Assembly: GCA_947492925.1 (NCBI GenBank)
Contig: CANLOQ010000007.1
Span: 1-64,000 of the forward strand
Direction: 5' to 3'
DNA: 64,000 bases
Source of the DNA: an uncultured Sulfitobacter sp.
GTDB lineage: Bacteria; Pseudomonadota; Alphaproteobacteria; Rhodobacterales; Rhodobacteraceae
The notes under the pieces are model-generated. The model was not told the DNA's origin and did no database searches. It saw only the letters and a program-made list of their open reading frames with translations. This document shows, one piece after another, positions 57,491 through 64,000 of this stretch. Every line of letters begins with the position of its first letter. Positions within the stretch are counted from its first letter, which is position 1. Position numbers and translations under genes: made by a program.

Positions 57491-58491
57491 CCTAGAACGT
57501 CCTCGACCATACGCACAACGCGGGTGCCAGAGCCCGCTTCGTCCAGCGGATCACGGCGCAGGCGGTGTCGCAGCGCCATAGGTGCCACATCGCGGATATG
57601 GGCGCGGGTCAGGGCGGTATCGTCGCGCAGAGCCGCATAGGCGCGCGCGGCCTTGAGCAGGGTCAATTCACCACGCAACCCGTCAGAACCCAGCTTGATG
57701 CAGAGTTCCGCCACATCGCGTAGGCTGCTTTCGGGCGTTTTCAGCTTGGTTAGTGTCTTGCGGGCCTTCAAAATCTGGTCACGCAGGGCGGCGTCTTCGG
57801 CCTGCCAGCGCAGCATAAAGGCCGCATTGTCATTCTCGAACGCATCACGGCGTTTGATCACCTCCACCCGTTCGTCAATGTCGGTGGGGGAGGCCACATC
57901 GACGGAAAGGCCGAAACGGTCCAGCAGTTGCGGGCGCAATTCGCCTTCTTCCGGATTGCCGGAGCCGACAAGGACGAAGCGCGCCGCATGACGGATCGAC
58001 AGGCCCTCGCGTTCGATCACGTTTTCGCCGGATTGTGCGACGTCGAGCAGCAGATCAACGATGTGATCTTCGAGCAGGTTCACCTCGTCAATATAGAGAT
58101 AGCCTCGGTTTGCGGCGGCCAGCAGACCCGGCTGAAATGCCTTTTCGCCCTTGGTCAGAGCCTTTTCAATGTCGAGCGCGCCTGTCACACGATCTTCTGA
58201 CGCACCAAGCGGTAGGTCGATCACCGGTGTCGGAATGGTGTGGGTCGCGTTGTCGGTTACATTGGCCCATGCGGGACAATCGGACAGACTTGCGCTGTTC
58301 ACCGGGCAGGCCTTGACCGCGTTGATCGGAGGCAGCAGTGCGGCAAGCGCGCGCACGGCGGTGGATTTGCCGGTGCCGCGGTCGCCAAAGACCAGCACAC
58401 CGCCGATGGAAGGGTCGATGGCGGTGAGCAGCATCGCCTGTTTCATCTCGGTCTGGCCGACAATGGCGGAGAAGGGGAAAGGTGGTTTCAT
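57487..58491 (-). CDS. bchI: Magnesium chelatase ATPase subunit BchI
   Basis: 334 residues. An AAA+ ATPase with the Walker A GDRGTGKSTAVRAL (~32-45), Walker B YIDEVNLLED and a sensor block LVGSGNPEEGELRPQLLDRF. It drives magnesium insertion with BchD and BchH. ATG 58491 is chosen, since the frame to 58584 runs into crtA and the family starts FPFSAIVGQ; it overlaps the crtA stop by ATGA, so translation is coupled. Confidence 0.96.
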   Translation of the reverse strand: MKPPFPFSAIVGQTEMKQAMLLTAIDPSIGGVLVFGDRGTGKSTAVRALAALLPPINAVKACPVNSASLSDCPAWANVTDNATHTIPTPVIDLPLGASEDRVTGALDIEKALTKGEKAFQPGLLAAANRGYLYIDEVNLLEDHIVDLLLDVAQSGENVIEREGLSIRHAARFVLVGSGNPEEGELRPQLLDRFGLSVDVASPTDIDERVEVIKRRDAFENDNAAFMLRWQAEDAALRDQILKARKTLTKLKTPESSLRDVAELCIKLGSDGLRGELTLLKAARAYAALRDDTALTRAHIRDVAPMALRHRLRRDPLDEAGSGTRVVRMVEDVLG

Positions 58492-59192
58492 GCAGCCTCG
58501 GATCGGGTGAGAGGGGAGGAGCCGCCCCATGTGCCTTCGTCGTGCAAAAGCGTGAAGCGGGCGTAGAGTTCTTCGCGGAACCATCCTTCGTCACGGACGG
58601 CCTTGATGGCCTCTGCGTGGGGGCCGGTGCGGGCGAAATCGGACATGACCTTGGAGTTTGGCCAGATGGAAAAGGTGACCTGTTGCATCCACGGGACATC
58701 TCCGATGCCGATTTTGAACAGGACGTTCGGGTCCTGTCCGATGACGGCAGAAATGTTGGGTACACGTCCCCAGAAGCGCGACATGATACTGGGCTTGATG
58801 GTCGCACGGGTGATCACGGCGAGGGGGCCGGTGGCGTCTGTATGAGAGACTGTAAAAGGGGATTGCCCGGACCATGCGCCGCGCACGGTGTCCGTGGTCA
58901 GGTAGACGGTCCAAGCCTCGGCGGCCTTCCGGCGGTAGCGGTTGAACAGGCTGTTTTCGGCCTGAGTGCGTCTGGCGGTTTCCAGATCGGGCCAGGTGGC
59001 GAGGATGGCAAAGACATTGATGTTGGGTTTTATGTCAAAGCCTTCACCGGCCCCTGATCCGCATAATTTCCAGAAACCAATATCGGGGATCCCGGCGAGG
59101 ATCGGGCGGGCAAGACCCATCATCGCAAAGGCCCATGTGCGGCCCATCATGGTGTCAAAGCGGTAAAAGCTGAGGCTGACAACTTGTGTCAT
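58488..59192 (-). CDS. crtA: Spheroidene monooxygenase CrtA
   Basis: 234 residues. CrtA adds a keto group to spheroidene giving spheroidenone, the main carotenoid of many aerobic phototrophs and the reason for their pink colour. Markers are VVSLSFYRFDTMMGRTWAF, WPDLETARRT and ATIKPSIMSRFWGRVP. ATG 59192 is chosen over TTG 59195. It leads the crtA-bchIDO operon with a PpsR site 23 bases upstream. Confidence 0.94.
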   Translation of the reverse strand: MTQVVSLSFYRFDTMMGRTWAFAMMGLARPILAGIPDIGFWKLCGSGAGEGFDIKPNINVFAILATWPDLETARRTQAENSLFNRYRRKAAEAWTVYLTTDTVRGAWSGQSPFTVSHTDATGPLAVITRATIKPSIMSRFWGRVPNISAVIGQDPNVLFKIGIGDVPWMQQVTFSIWPNSKVMSDFARTGPHAEAIKAVRDEGWFREELYARFTLLHDEGTWGGSSPLTRSEAA

Positions 59193-59214
59193 CAAAAAAC
59201 TGAGTCCCTGAGGC

Positions 59215-59232
59215 TGTCAGGTTAGGTTGACA
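59215..59232. promoter_or_regulatory. PpsR/CrtJ operator upstream of crtA
   Basis: TGTCAGGTTAGGTTGACA is a perfect TGT-N12-ACA palindrome-like site 23 bases before crtA, well placed to control crtA-bchIDO. Confidence 0.85.
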
Positions 59233-59275
59233 CTTTTTACCCGACTTGGAAAGGGGCGAATGGGTCTGGTGTCCG

Positions 59276-59704
59276 TCAGGTTTTTGATCGTGGGTCTGAG
59301 GTGGCTTGCCAGCGTGCTTTCAATCGCATGTATGCGGCGTCGAGGATGCTTAGCCCAATGGCGGCAAGCACAAAGGCGGCGCCGAATTTCAGCAAAGTGC
59401 CGTCCTCGCCAAAGGTGTCTTTGACCACCACCGCGGCAAAGGTGAATCCGCCAAAGATGGCAAGGGAAGCCCTGTCAGCAGTGGTTTCTGCCACTAGATT
59501 GCGCCGGACGGCCCAGTCCGACAACGCTTTGCCGGCGCAGGCCAGAATGAAAAGAACGATGAGCATTTTTTCAACGTACGAAACGGCATCCTCTGGCCGC
59601 GTCATGACCCAGATCATTACCCCAATCCCCACGAGCATTCCTAATAGCAGCAAAGCAACCGCATAGGGGAACAGGTGGCTGGATGATTCGTTTCTCGGTG
59701 TCAT
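59276..59704 (-). CDS. Small conserved-looking membrane protein of unknown function
   Basis: 142 residues with four hydrophobic segments (~13-34, ~45-60, ~84-98, ~108-124) joined by short charged loops, ending SDPRSKT. I recognise no family. It lies between the divergent crtA and crtI genes, where other purple bacteria usually have only the shared promoter. Its hydrophobic pattern and the lack of a competing frame favour a real gene; it is not needed for any known pigment step. It may be transcribed from near crtI's promoter in the other direction. Confidence 0.6.
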   Translation of the reverse strand: MTPRNESSSHLFPYAVALLLLGMLVGIGVMIWVMTRPEDAVSYVEKMLIVLFILACAGKALSDWAVRRNLVAETTADRASLAIFGGFTFAAVVVKDTFGEDGTLLKFGAAFVLAAIGLSILDAAYMRLKARWQATSDPRSKT

Positions 59705-59769
59705 GGCGCGGGTATAACCCGGCAGGATGGCGAAAAAGTGTCCTTGGCAACTGTCGGCAACAGGAATGT

Positions 59770-59787
59770 TGTAAACCTAAGTAGACA
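59770..59787. promoter_or_regulatory. PpsR/CrtJ operator upstream of crtI
   Basis: TGTAAACCTAAGTAGACA matches TGT-N12-ACA exactly and lies 36 bases before the crtI start. It could also act on the divergent small membrane gene. Confidence 0.85.
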
Positions 59788-59822
59788 GTTGTACGCTTTG
59801 GCAACCTTACAGGATGAGTCTT

Positions 59823-61349
59823 ATGACCGATGATACCCGTGCGATTGTGATCGGTGCTGGCCTTGGTGGGCTTGCAGCAGCAATGCGGCTGGGGGCCAAA
59901 GGATATGCGGTAACCGTGCTGGACCGGCTGGACCGGGCAGGCGGGCGGGGATCGTCGATTTCGCAAGACGGGCATCGGTTTGATCTGGGGCCGACGATTG
60001 TTACGGTCCCACAGGTGTTTGAGGGATTGTGGGAAGCCTGTGGGCGGGATTTTCACAAGGACGTTGATTTGCGCCCGCTTGATCCGTTCTACGAAGTACG
60101 CTGGCCGGACGGGACATCGTTCAAGGCCTGCGGTGACGATGACCGGATGTTTGCCGAAGTGGCCAAGATTAATCCGGGTGACGTGAAAGGCTACAAGCGG
60201 TTCCTGAAGGATTCGCAGGCGCGCTATGTCGTTGGGTTTGAAGGTATGGTTGCCAAGCCGATGCACCGGTTGTGGGAGACGATCAAGGTTCTGCCCAAAT
60301 TCGCGATGCTGCGCGCGGACCGGTCGATCTATGGTCTTGCGGCAGCACGGGTCCGGGACGAACGGTTGCGCATGGCGCTGTCTTTTCATCCGCTCTTCAT
60401 CGGCGGCGATCCGGCGCATGTGACCTCTATGTATGCCCTCGTTGCGCATCTGGAGAAGGAATACGGCGTGCACTACGCGATGGGCGGGGTGCAGCGCATT
60501 GCGGACGCAATGGCGCATGTCGTTAGGTCGCAGGGCGGGGTGATCCGGCATGAGGTCGTGGCGGACGAAATCCACGTTGAAAACGGTGCCGCGACAGGCG
60601 TGACGCTGGCTGACGGTGAGCGGCTGGATGCGCCCTTGGTCATCAGCAATGCGGACGCGGGCCATACCTATGATCATCTGTTGCGCAATCATGCCAAGCG
60701 GCGCTGGACGCCGGCAAAGCTGCGCAAGCGGCGGTGGTCGATGGGGCTTTACGTCTGGTATTTCGGGACGAAGGGCACGGCGGGCATGTGGCCTGAGTTG
60801 GGGCATCACACGATCCAGAACGGGCCGCGGTTCAAGGGATTGCTGCGCGACATCTTTATGAAGGGCAAGCTGGCGGATGACATGTCGCTTTATGTGCATC
60901 GCCCCAGCGTGACCGATCCGACGGCTGCGCCCAAGGGGGATGATACGTTTTACGTGCTGTCGCCCGTGCCGCATCTGGGTTGGAAGAACGCGGTCGATTG
61001 GGAAACCGAAGAGCCGATCTATCGCGAGAAGGTGGCGAAGGTGCTGGAAGGCATGATGCCGGGGTTCCGTGAGCGGATCAGCACAGAGCTGGTGTTCACG
61101 CCCGAGACATTCCGTGACCGGTATCTTAGCCCGCATGGGGCGGGATTCTCGCTTGAGCCACGTATTTTGCAGAGCGCCTGGTTCCGGCCGCATAACGTGA
61201 GTGAGGAAGCCGAGGGTTTGTATTTGGTCGGCGCGGGAACGCATCCGGGGGCAGGGCTGCCCGGTGTTGTTTCAAGCGCAGAAGTGCTGGGCAAGCTGGT
61301 GCCCGATGCGCCGGTGATGGCTGATGTGCCAAGGCTGGCGGCGGAATGA
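59823..61349 (+). CDS. crtI: Phytoene desaturase CrtI
   Basis: 508 residues. CrtI desaturates phytoene, in purple bacteria of the spheroidene pathway usually to neurosporene. The FAD-binding N-terminus is AIVIGAGLGGLAAAMRLGAKG, and the conserved C-terminal block GLYLVGAGTHPGAGLPGVVSSAE is intact. ATG 59823 is favoured because AGGATGAG is well spaced for it; ATG 59814 would add three residues. It overlaps crtB by ATGA. Confidence 0.95.
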   Translation: MTDDTRAIVIGAGLGGLAAAMRLGAKGYAVTVLDRLDRAGGRGSSISQDGHRFDLGPTIVTVPQVFEGLWEACGRDFHKDVDLRPLDPFYEVRWPDGTSFKACGDDDRMFAEVAKINPGDVKGYKRFLKDSQARYVVGFEGMVAKPMHRLWETIKVLPKFAMLRADRSIYGLAAARVRDERLRMALSFHPLFIGGDPAHVTSMYALVAHLEKEYGVHYAMGGVQRIADAMAHVVRSQGGVIRHEVVADEIHVENGAATGVTLADGERLDAPLVISNADAGHTYDHLLRNHAKRRWTPAKLRKRRWSMGLYVWYFGTKGTAGMWPELGHHTIQNGPRFKGLLRDIFMKGKLADDMSLYVHRPSVTDPTAAPKGDDTFYVLSPVPHLGWKNAVDWETEEPIYREKVAKVLEGMMPGFRERISTELVFTPETFRDRYLSPHGAGFSLEPRILQSAWFRPHNVSEEAEGLYLVGAGTHPGAGLPGVVSSAEVLGKLVPDAPVMADVPRLAAE

Positions 61350-62368
61350 TCCGCGCGGATGATATCGAGCATTGCCGCGCGGTGATCCGCACGGGATCGC
61401 TTTCGTTTCATACGGCGTCGAAGCTGCTGCCCGCGTCGGTGCGCGATCCCGCACTTGCGCTCTATGCGTTTTGCAGGTTGGCGGATGATGAGGTGGACGA
61501 GGGCGACCACAAGGCGCGTGCGGTTCTGACCCTGCGCGACCGGCTGGATGAAGCCTATGCGGGGCGTCCGCGCGACGCACCCGAGGACCGCGCCTTTGCC
61601 GCGATCATCGAGGAGTTCGATATGCCGCGCGCGCTGCCCGAAGCGCTGCTGGAAGGGCTGGCGTGGGATGCGTCAGAGCGGCGGTATCAGAGCCTGTCTG
61701 GCGTTACAGACTATAGCGCGCGGGTCGCTTCGGCTGTGGGCGCGATGATGTGCGTGCTGATGCGGGTGCGCGATGCGGATGCGCTGGCGCGGGCCTGCGA
61801 TCTGGGTGTGGCGATGCAGCTGACGAACATCGCGCGGGACGTGGGCGAGGATGCGCGCGCGGGGCGGTTGTACTTGCCGCTGGACTGGATCGACGAGGCG
61901 GGGCTGAGCCCCGAGGCATTTATGGCGCAGCCGGATGCAACGGCGCAAACGCAACGCATGGTGCGGCGGCTGCTGGCCGAGGCACGGCGGCTTTACATCC
62001 GGTCGGAAGCGGGCATTTCCGCGCTGCCGATGCAGGCGCGATCAGGGATCTATGCGGCGCGCTATGTTTATGCGGGCATCGGCCGGCAGATCAAACGCAA
62101 CGGGTTCGATTCTGTCACGCGGCGGGCGCATACGTCGAAATGGCAAAAACTGGGATGGGTCATGCAGGCCGGTCTGCGCGCGGCGGGCACGGTGGTCATC
62201 CCGCAGTCGCCCGTGCTGTATGCGGCGCCCTTGCCGGAGGTGCGGTTTCTGGTCGAGGCGGCAGCGCATGCGCAAAGCGGTGCGACCCAAGGACGGACGG
62301 CAGCCTTGCTGGATGTGCTGACCGCCTTAGATGAAAGAGCGCAGACGTCGCATATTGCGGCGGAATAA
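61346..62368 (+). CDS. crtB: Phytoene synthase CrtB
   Basis: 340 residues. CrtB condenses two geranylgeranyl diphosphates to phytoene. It has the two Asp-rich metal sites, RLADDEVDEGD (~46-56) and NIARDVGEDARAGRLYLP (~166-183), and the start SLSFHTASKLLP. It overlaps crtI by 4 bases and is followed by tspO after 21 bases. Confidence 0.95.
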   Translation: MIRADDIEHCRAVIRTGSLSFHTASKLLPASVRDPALALYAFCRLADDEVDEGDHKARAVLTLRDRLDEAYAGRPRDAPEDRAFAAIIEEFDMPRALPEALLEGLAWDASERRYQSLSGVTDYSARVASAVGAMMCVLMRVRDADALARACDLGVAMQLTNIARDVGEDARAGRLYLPLDWIDEAGLSPEAFMAQPDATAQTQRMVRRLLAEARRLYIRSEAGISALPMQARSGIYAARYVYAGIGRQIKRNGFDSVTRRAHTSKWQKLGWVMQAGLRAAGTVVIPQSPVLYAAPLPEVRFLVEAAAHAQSGATQGRTAALLDVLTALDERAQTSHIAAE

Positions 62369-62389
62369 ACCAACGCCCGGAGCACGAAT

Positions 62390-62869
62390 ATGGACATCTA
62401 TCTATTTGGTATCTTCCTGCTGGCCTGTTGTGCGGCGGGGGCCACGGGTGCCGTGTTTCAACCGGGCAAATGGTACGAGACGCTGGAAAAGCCAAGCTGG
62501 ACGCCACCGGATTGGGCCTTTCCCGTTGCATGGACATCTATCTATTTGTTGATCTCGTTTGCCGGTGCTCGGGTCGCGGTGCTGAATGACAACGGGTTTG
62601 CTATGGCGTTCTGGGCCTCCCAGGCTGCGTTCTCGACCCTGTGGACACCGATCTTTTTTGGTCTGCGCAGGCTGAAGGGCGCATTGCTGGTGATGGTGCC
62701 GCTTTGGGGATCGGTCGCGGGATGTGTTTGGTTCCACTTTCAGCTGGATTTCTGGGCTGGGCTGGCGTTTGTGCCTTATCTGGTTTGGGTTTCCGTAGCG
62801 GCGGCGCTGAATGCGAGCGTGTGGCGGCTGAACCCCGGTGTGAAGCCGATCATCCCCTCTGACCTGTAG
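62390..62869 (+). CDS. tspO: Tryptophan-rich sensory protein TspO
   Basis: 159 residues with five membrane helices and many Trp. TspO (CrtK) binds porphyrins in the outer membrane of Rhodobacter and dampens pigment gene expression under oxygen. The family start PGKWYETLEKPSWTPPDWAFPVAW is clear. The crtIB-tspO order is typical for this group. Confidence 0.94.
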   Translation: MDIYLFGIFLLACCAAGATGAVFQPGKWYETLEKPSWTPPDWAFPVAWTSIYLLISFAGARVAVLNDNGFAMAFWASQAAFSTLWTPIFFGLRRLKGALLVMVPLWGSVAGCVWFHFQLDFWAGLAFVPYLVWVSVAAALNASVWRLNPGVKPIIPSDL

Positions 62870-62874
62870 GGGCG

Positions 62875-62893
62875 GGTGGCCTGGAAGGCCACC
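62875..62893. terminator. Hairpin between convergent tspO and crtC
   Basis: GGTGGCCT-GGA-AGGCCACC is a perfect 8-base stem with a 3-base loop, 6 bases after the tspO stop. Only TTA follows, so it is a weak intrinsic terminator or an RNA 3' end stabiliser. Confidence 0.5.
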
Positions 62894-62988
62894 TTACGGG
62901 CGTTTCATCTGCGGTGTTCTTGAGCGGTGAGTGTTGCGGGTGCTCTGCCCCGCCGCGCAAGGGGCCATTGTGAACGGATCAGCCGCCG

Positions 62989-64000
62989 TCAGAAGCGCCA
63001 GTTTGCGCGGCGCGGGACGCGGACGGCCAGCATGGGCTTGAGCAATGCAGAGGCGTAGCGGTTGAGATCAAGTGCTTCGTGCACGCCTTGGGTCCGCTCG
63101 CCATTGATGTGGGTTTCCACAACCGAGCGGGAATAGAACGGTGCATCCAGCATCGGCTTGGTCTGGCGCGGTGTGGTGCCGATGTCTGCACGCGTTTCAC
63201 GGCGCAGCGCCCAAAGCGTACGTTTGAACGGTGTGCGCGGCGGCGCATCTGTCATGCGGGCGTTGCCGTTTTCATCAAAGGTGATCGCAGCTTCAAGCGC
63301 TGTCCCGTCGCGGCGGTTTGCGTCATAAAAGCACGTGGCACCCTGTGCCGTGGGGTAACGGCCCCACGTCCAATAGCTGAAGTCTGTTTCCAGCGGGCGT
63401 GTGCCGAAATTGCTGTCAAAATACCCGTGGCCGGTGAACTGCCAGCCTTTTGCCTCAAGGTTCACGTTGATCCGGCTGACCGGCGCGAAGGGGCGCCAGA
63501 CATGGGCACCGTCCGGGGTGAGCGGGAGTTCGACTTGCGTGATGGCCGATGGGGTTATGGTGATTTGGCCACGCATGCGAGAAATCAGGGGCAGCGAGGA
63601 CACTTCGTTGATGTCGATGACCAGCTCACTGCCGGTCCAAGACATGCTGGAGGGGCCGACGGTGAACTGGTCGGCGCTGGTGCGCAGGGCAGATGTGCCG
63701 CGGTCGGTCATGGCAAAGCGACCGCCCGGGCCGTAGGTCGCCACATTGATACAGCAGTTGTTGGCCGGATTGCCGCGGCCGGACCAGTGATACCAAGGGG
63801 AAAAGACCGATCCTATGAAGCCGATGACGGAGACGGCGCGGTTGCCATCGTCTGAGACACCGTCGATGTACCACCAAGCGTATCCGCCCGCCGGGACGTC
63901 GAGGTCAAAGAAAGGTCTTGCGTGATCGCCTCTGCCGCGTGCTGTGCGCAGAGTGTCGCCATCGGAATGCCCGCCCCCGGATGCACGCCGCCGCCCACCA
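62989..64000 (-). CDS. crtC: Carotenoid 1,2-hydratase CrtC (start not visible in window)
   Basis: CrtC hydrates the end double bond of neurosporene-type carotenoids. The C-terminal 251 residues begin at GTG 63744 (ATYGPGGRFAMTDRG), but homology clearly continues upstream in the same frame: GGYAWWYIDGVSDDGNRA and GSVFSPWYHWSGRG, as in all CrtC. No ATG, GTG or TTG occurs in that frame between 63744 and the window edge, so the true start is beyond 64000 or is a rare codon such as the CTG near 63950. The overlap with the crtD 3' end is therefore long. Confidence 0.88.
   Translation of the reverse strand, partial: GGRRRASGGGHSDGDTLRTARGRGDHARPFFDLDVPAGGYAWWYIDGVSDDGNRAVSVIGFIGSVFSPWYHWSGRGNPANNCCINVATYGPGGRFAMTDRGTSALRTSADQFTVGPSSMSWTGSELVIDINEVSSLPLISRMRGQITITPSAITQVELPLTPDGAHVWRPFAPVSRINVNLEAKGWQFTGHGYFDSNFGTRPLETDFSYWTWGRYPTAQGATCFYDANRRDGTALEAAITFDENGNARMTDAPPRTPFKRTLWALRRETRADIGTTPRQTKPMLDAPFYSRSVVETHINGERTQGVHEALDLNRYASALLKPMLAVRVPRRANWRF
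63813..64000 (-). CDS. crtD: C-terminal end of CrtD, methoxyneurosporene dehydrogenase (partial)
   Basis: The last ~61 codons of a CrtI/CrtD-type desaturase. The sequence GGGVHPGAGIPMATLCAQHA, then AAEAITQDL, is the usual FAD-domain C-terminal signature. The frame then runs ~33 codons further (Ser/Thr/Ala-rich) to a TAG at 63813-63815, inside the crtC coding region in another frame. CrtD adds a double bond at C3,4 in the spheroidene pathway. The rest of the gene is to the right. Confidence 0.8.
   Translation of the reverse strand, partial: VGGGVHPGAGIPMATLCAQHAAEAITQDLSLTSTSRRADTLGGTSTVSQTMATAPSPSSAS

Noticed and set aside
63744-63746. GTG 63744 as the true crtC start
   Set aside because: Conserved CrtC residues continue upstream in the same frame, so a protein starting there would lack its N-terminal domain.

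Overview
The window looks like a member of the Roseobacter group (alphaproteobacteria, Rhodobacterales), an aerobic anoxygenic phototroph making bacteriochlorophyll a and spheroidene-type carotenoids. The case rests on the photosynthesis gene order (bchFNBHLM-lhaA-puhABC-acsF-puhE-hemA and crtA-bchIDO / crtIB-tspO-crtCD), aerobic cyclase AcsF, ALA-synthase HemA, PpsR/PpaA regulation and a DnaA-like replicon with its parAB pair.

Layout. (1) 1-19.1 kb: distal part of a type VI secretion (T6SS) locus: a sheath-like fusion protein with 38-residue repeats, VgrG, a small T6SS-associated protein, PAAR, FHA protein TagH, TssK, TssL-OmpA, TssM, TagF, PppA, then on the other strand PpkA and an OmpA-type protein, and finally a membrane-anchored M15 peptidoglycan peptidase. 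TssE/F/G/H and canonical TssB/C are not in the window and may lie to the left. (2) 19.2-28.4 kb: a signalling island with three paralogous response regulators whose C-terminal halves look like dead GGDEF domains, an HPt protein, a CheY-like regulator and two large PAS histidine kinases. (3) 28.4-29.9 kb: a scar holding two truncated genes joined head to head (a trimethylamine-dehydrogenase-like oxidoreductase and a peptide ABC ATPase). (4) 29.9-51.3 kb: the photosynthesis gene cluster (PGC), from ppsR/ppaA through bchFNBHLM, lhaA, puh genes, acsF and hemA, then a GNAT gene and a ParDE toxin-antitoxin pair, then divergent hemC/hemE. (5) 51.3-54.96 kb: a complete plasmid-type replication and partition module (DnaA-like initiator, probable origin, parA, parB) inside the PGC. 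(6) 55-64 kb: bchO-bchD-bchI-crtA, a small membrane protein, crtI-crtB-tspO, and crtC/crtD running off the right edge. The puf operon, bchCXYZ, bchG/P and crtE/F are not in the window.

How it works together. PpsR, antagonised by the B12-binding PpaA/AerR, should repress the pigment genes; I see five perfect TGT-N12-ACA sites, two before bchF, one between hemC and hemE, one before crtA and one before crtI. The bch and puh genes are packed with 1-11 bp overlaps, as in a superoperon. The replication module carries a palindrome, TGTCCCCGCGGGGACA, repeated about every 0.4-1 kb in parA, parB, after parB and even inside bchD, plus half-sites in the probable origin; this suggests a centromere spread into the PGC. 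The simplest reading is that this is an extrachromosomal replicon, or one derived from it, that carries photosynthesis genes together with a T6SS. I found no tRNA, rRNA, CRISPR array or intact insertion sequence.
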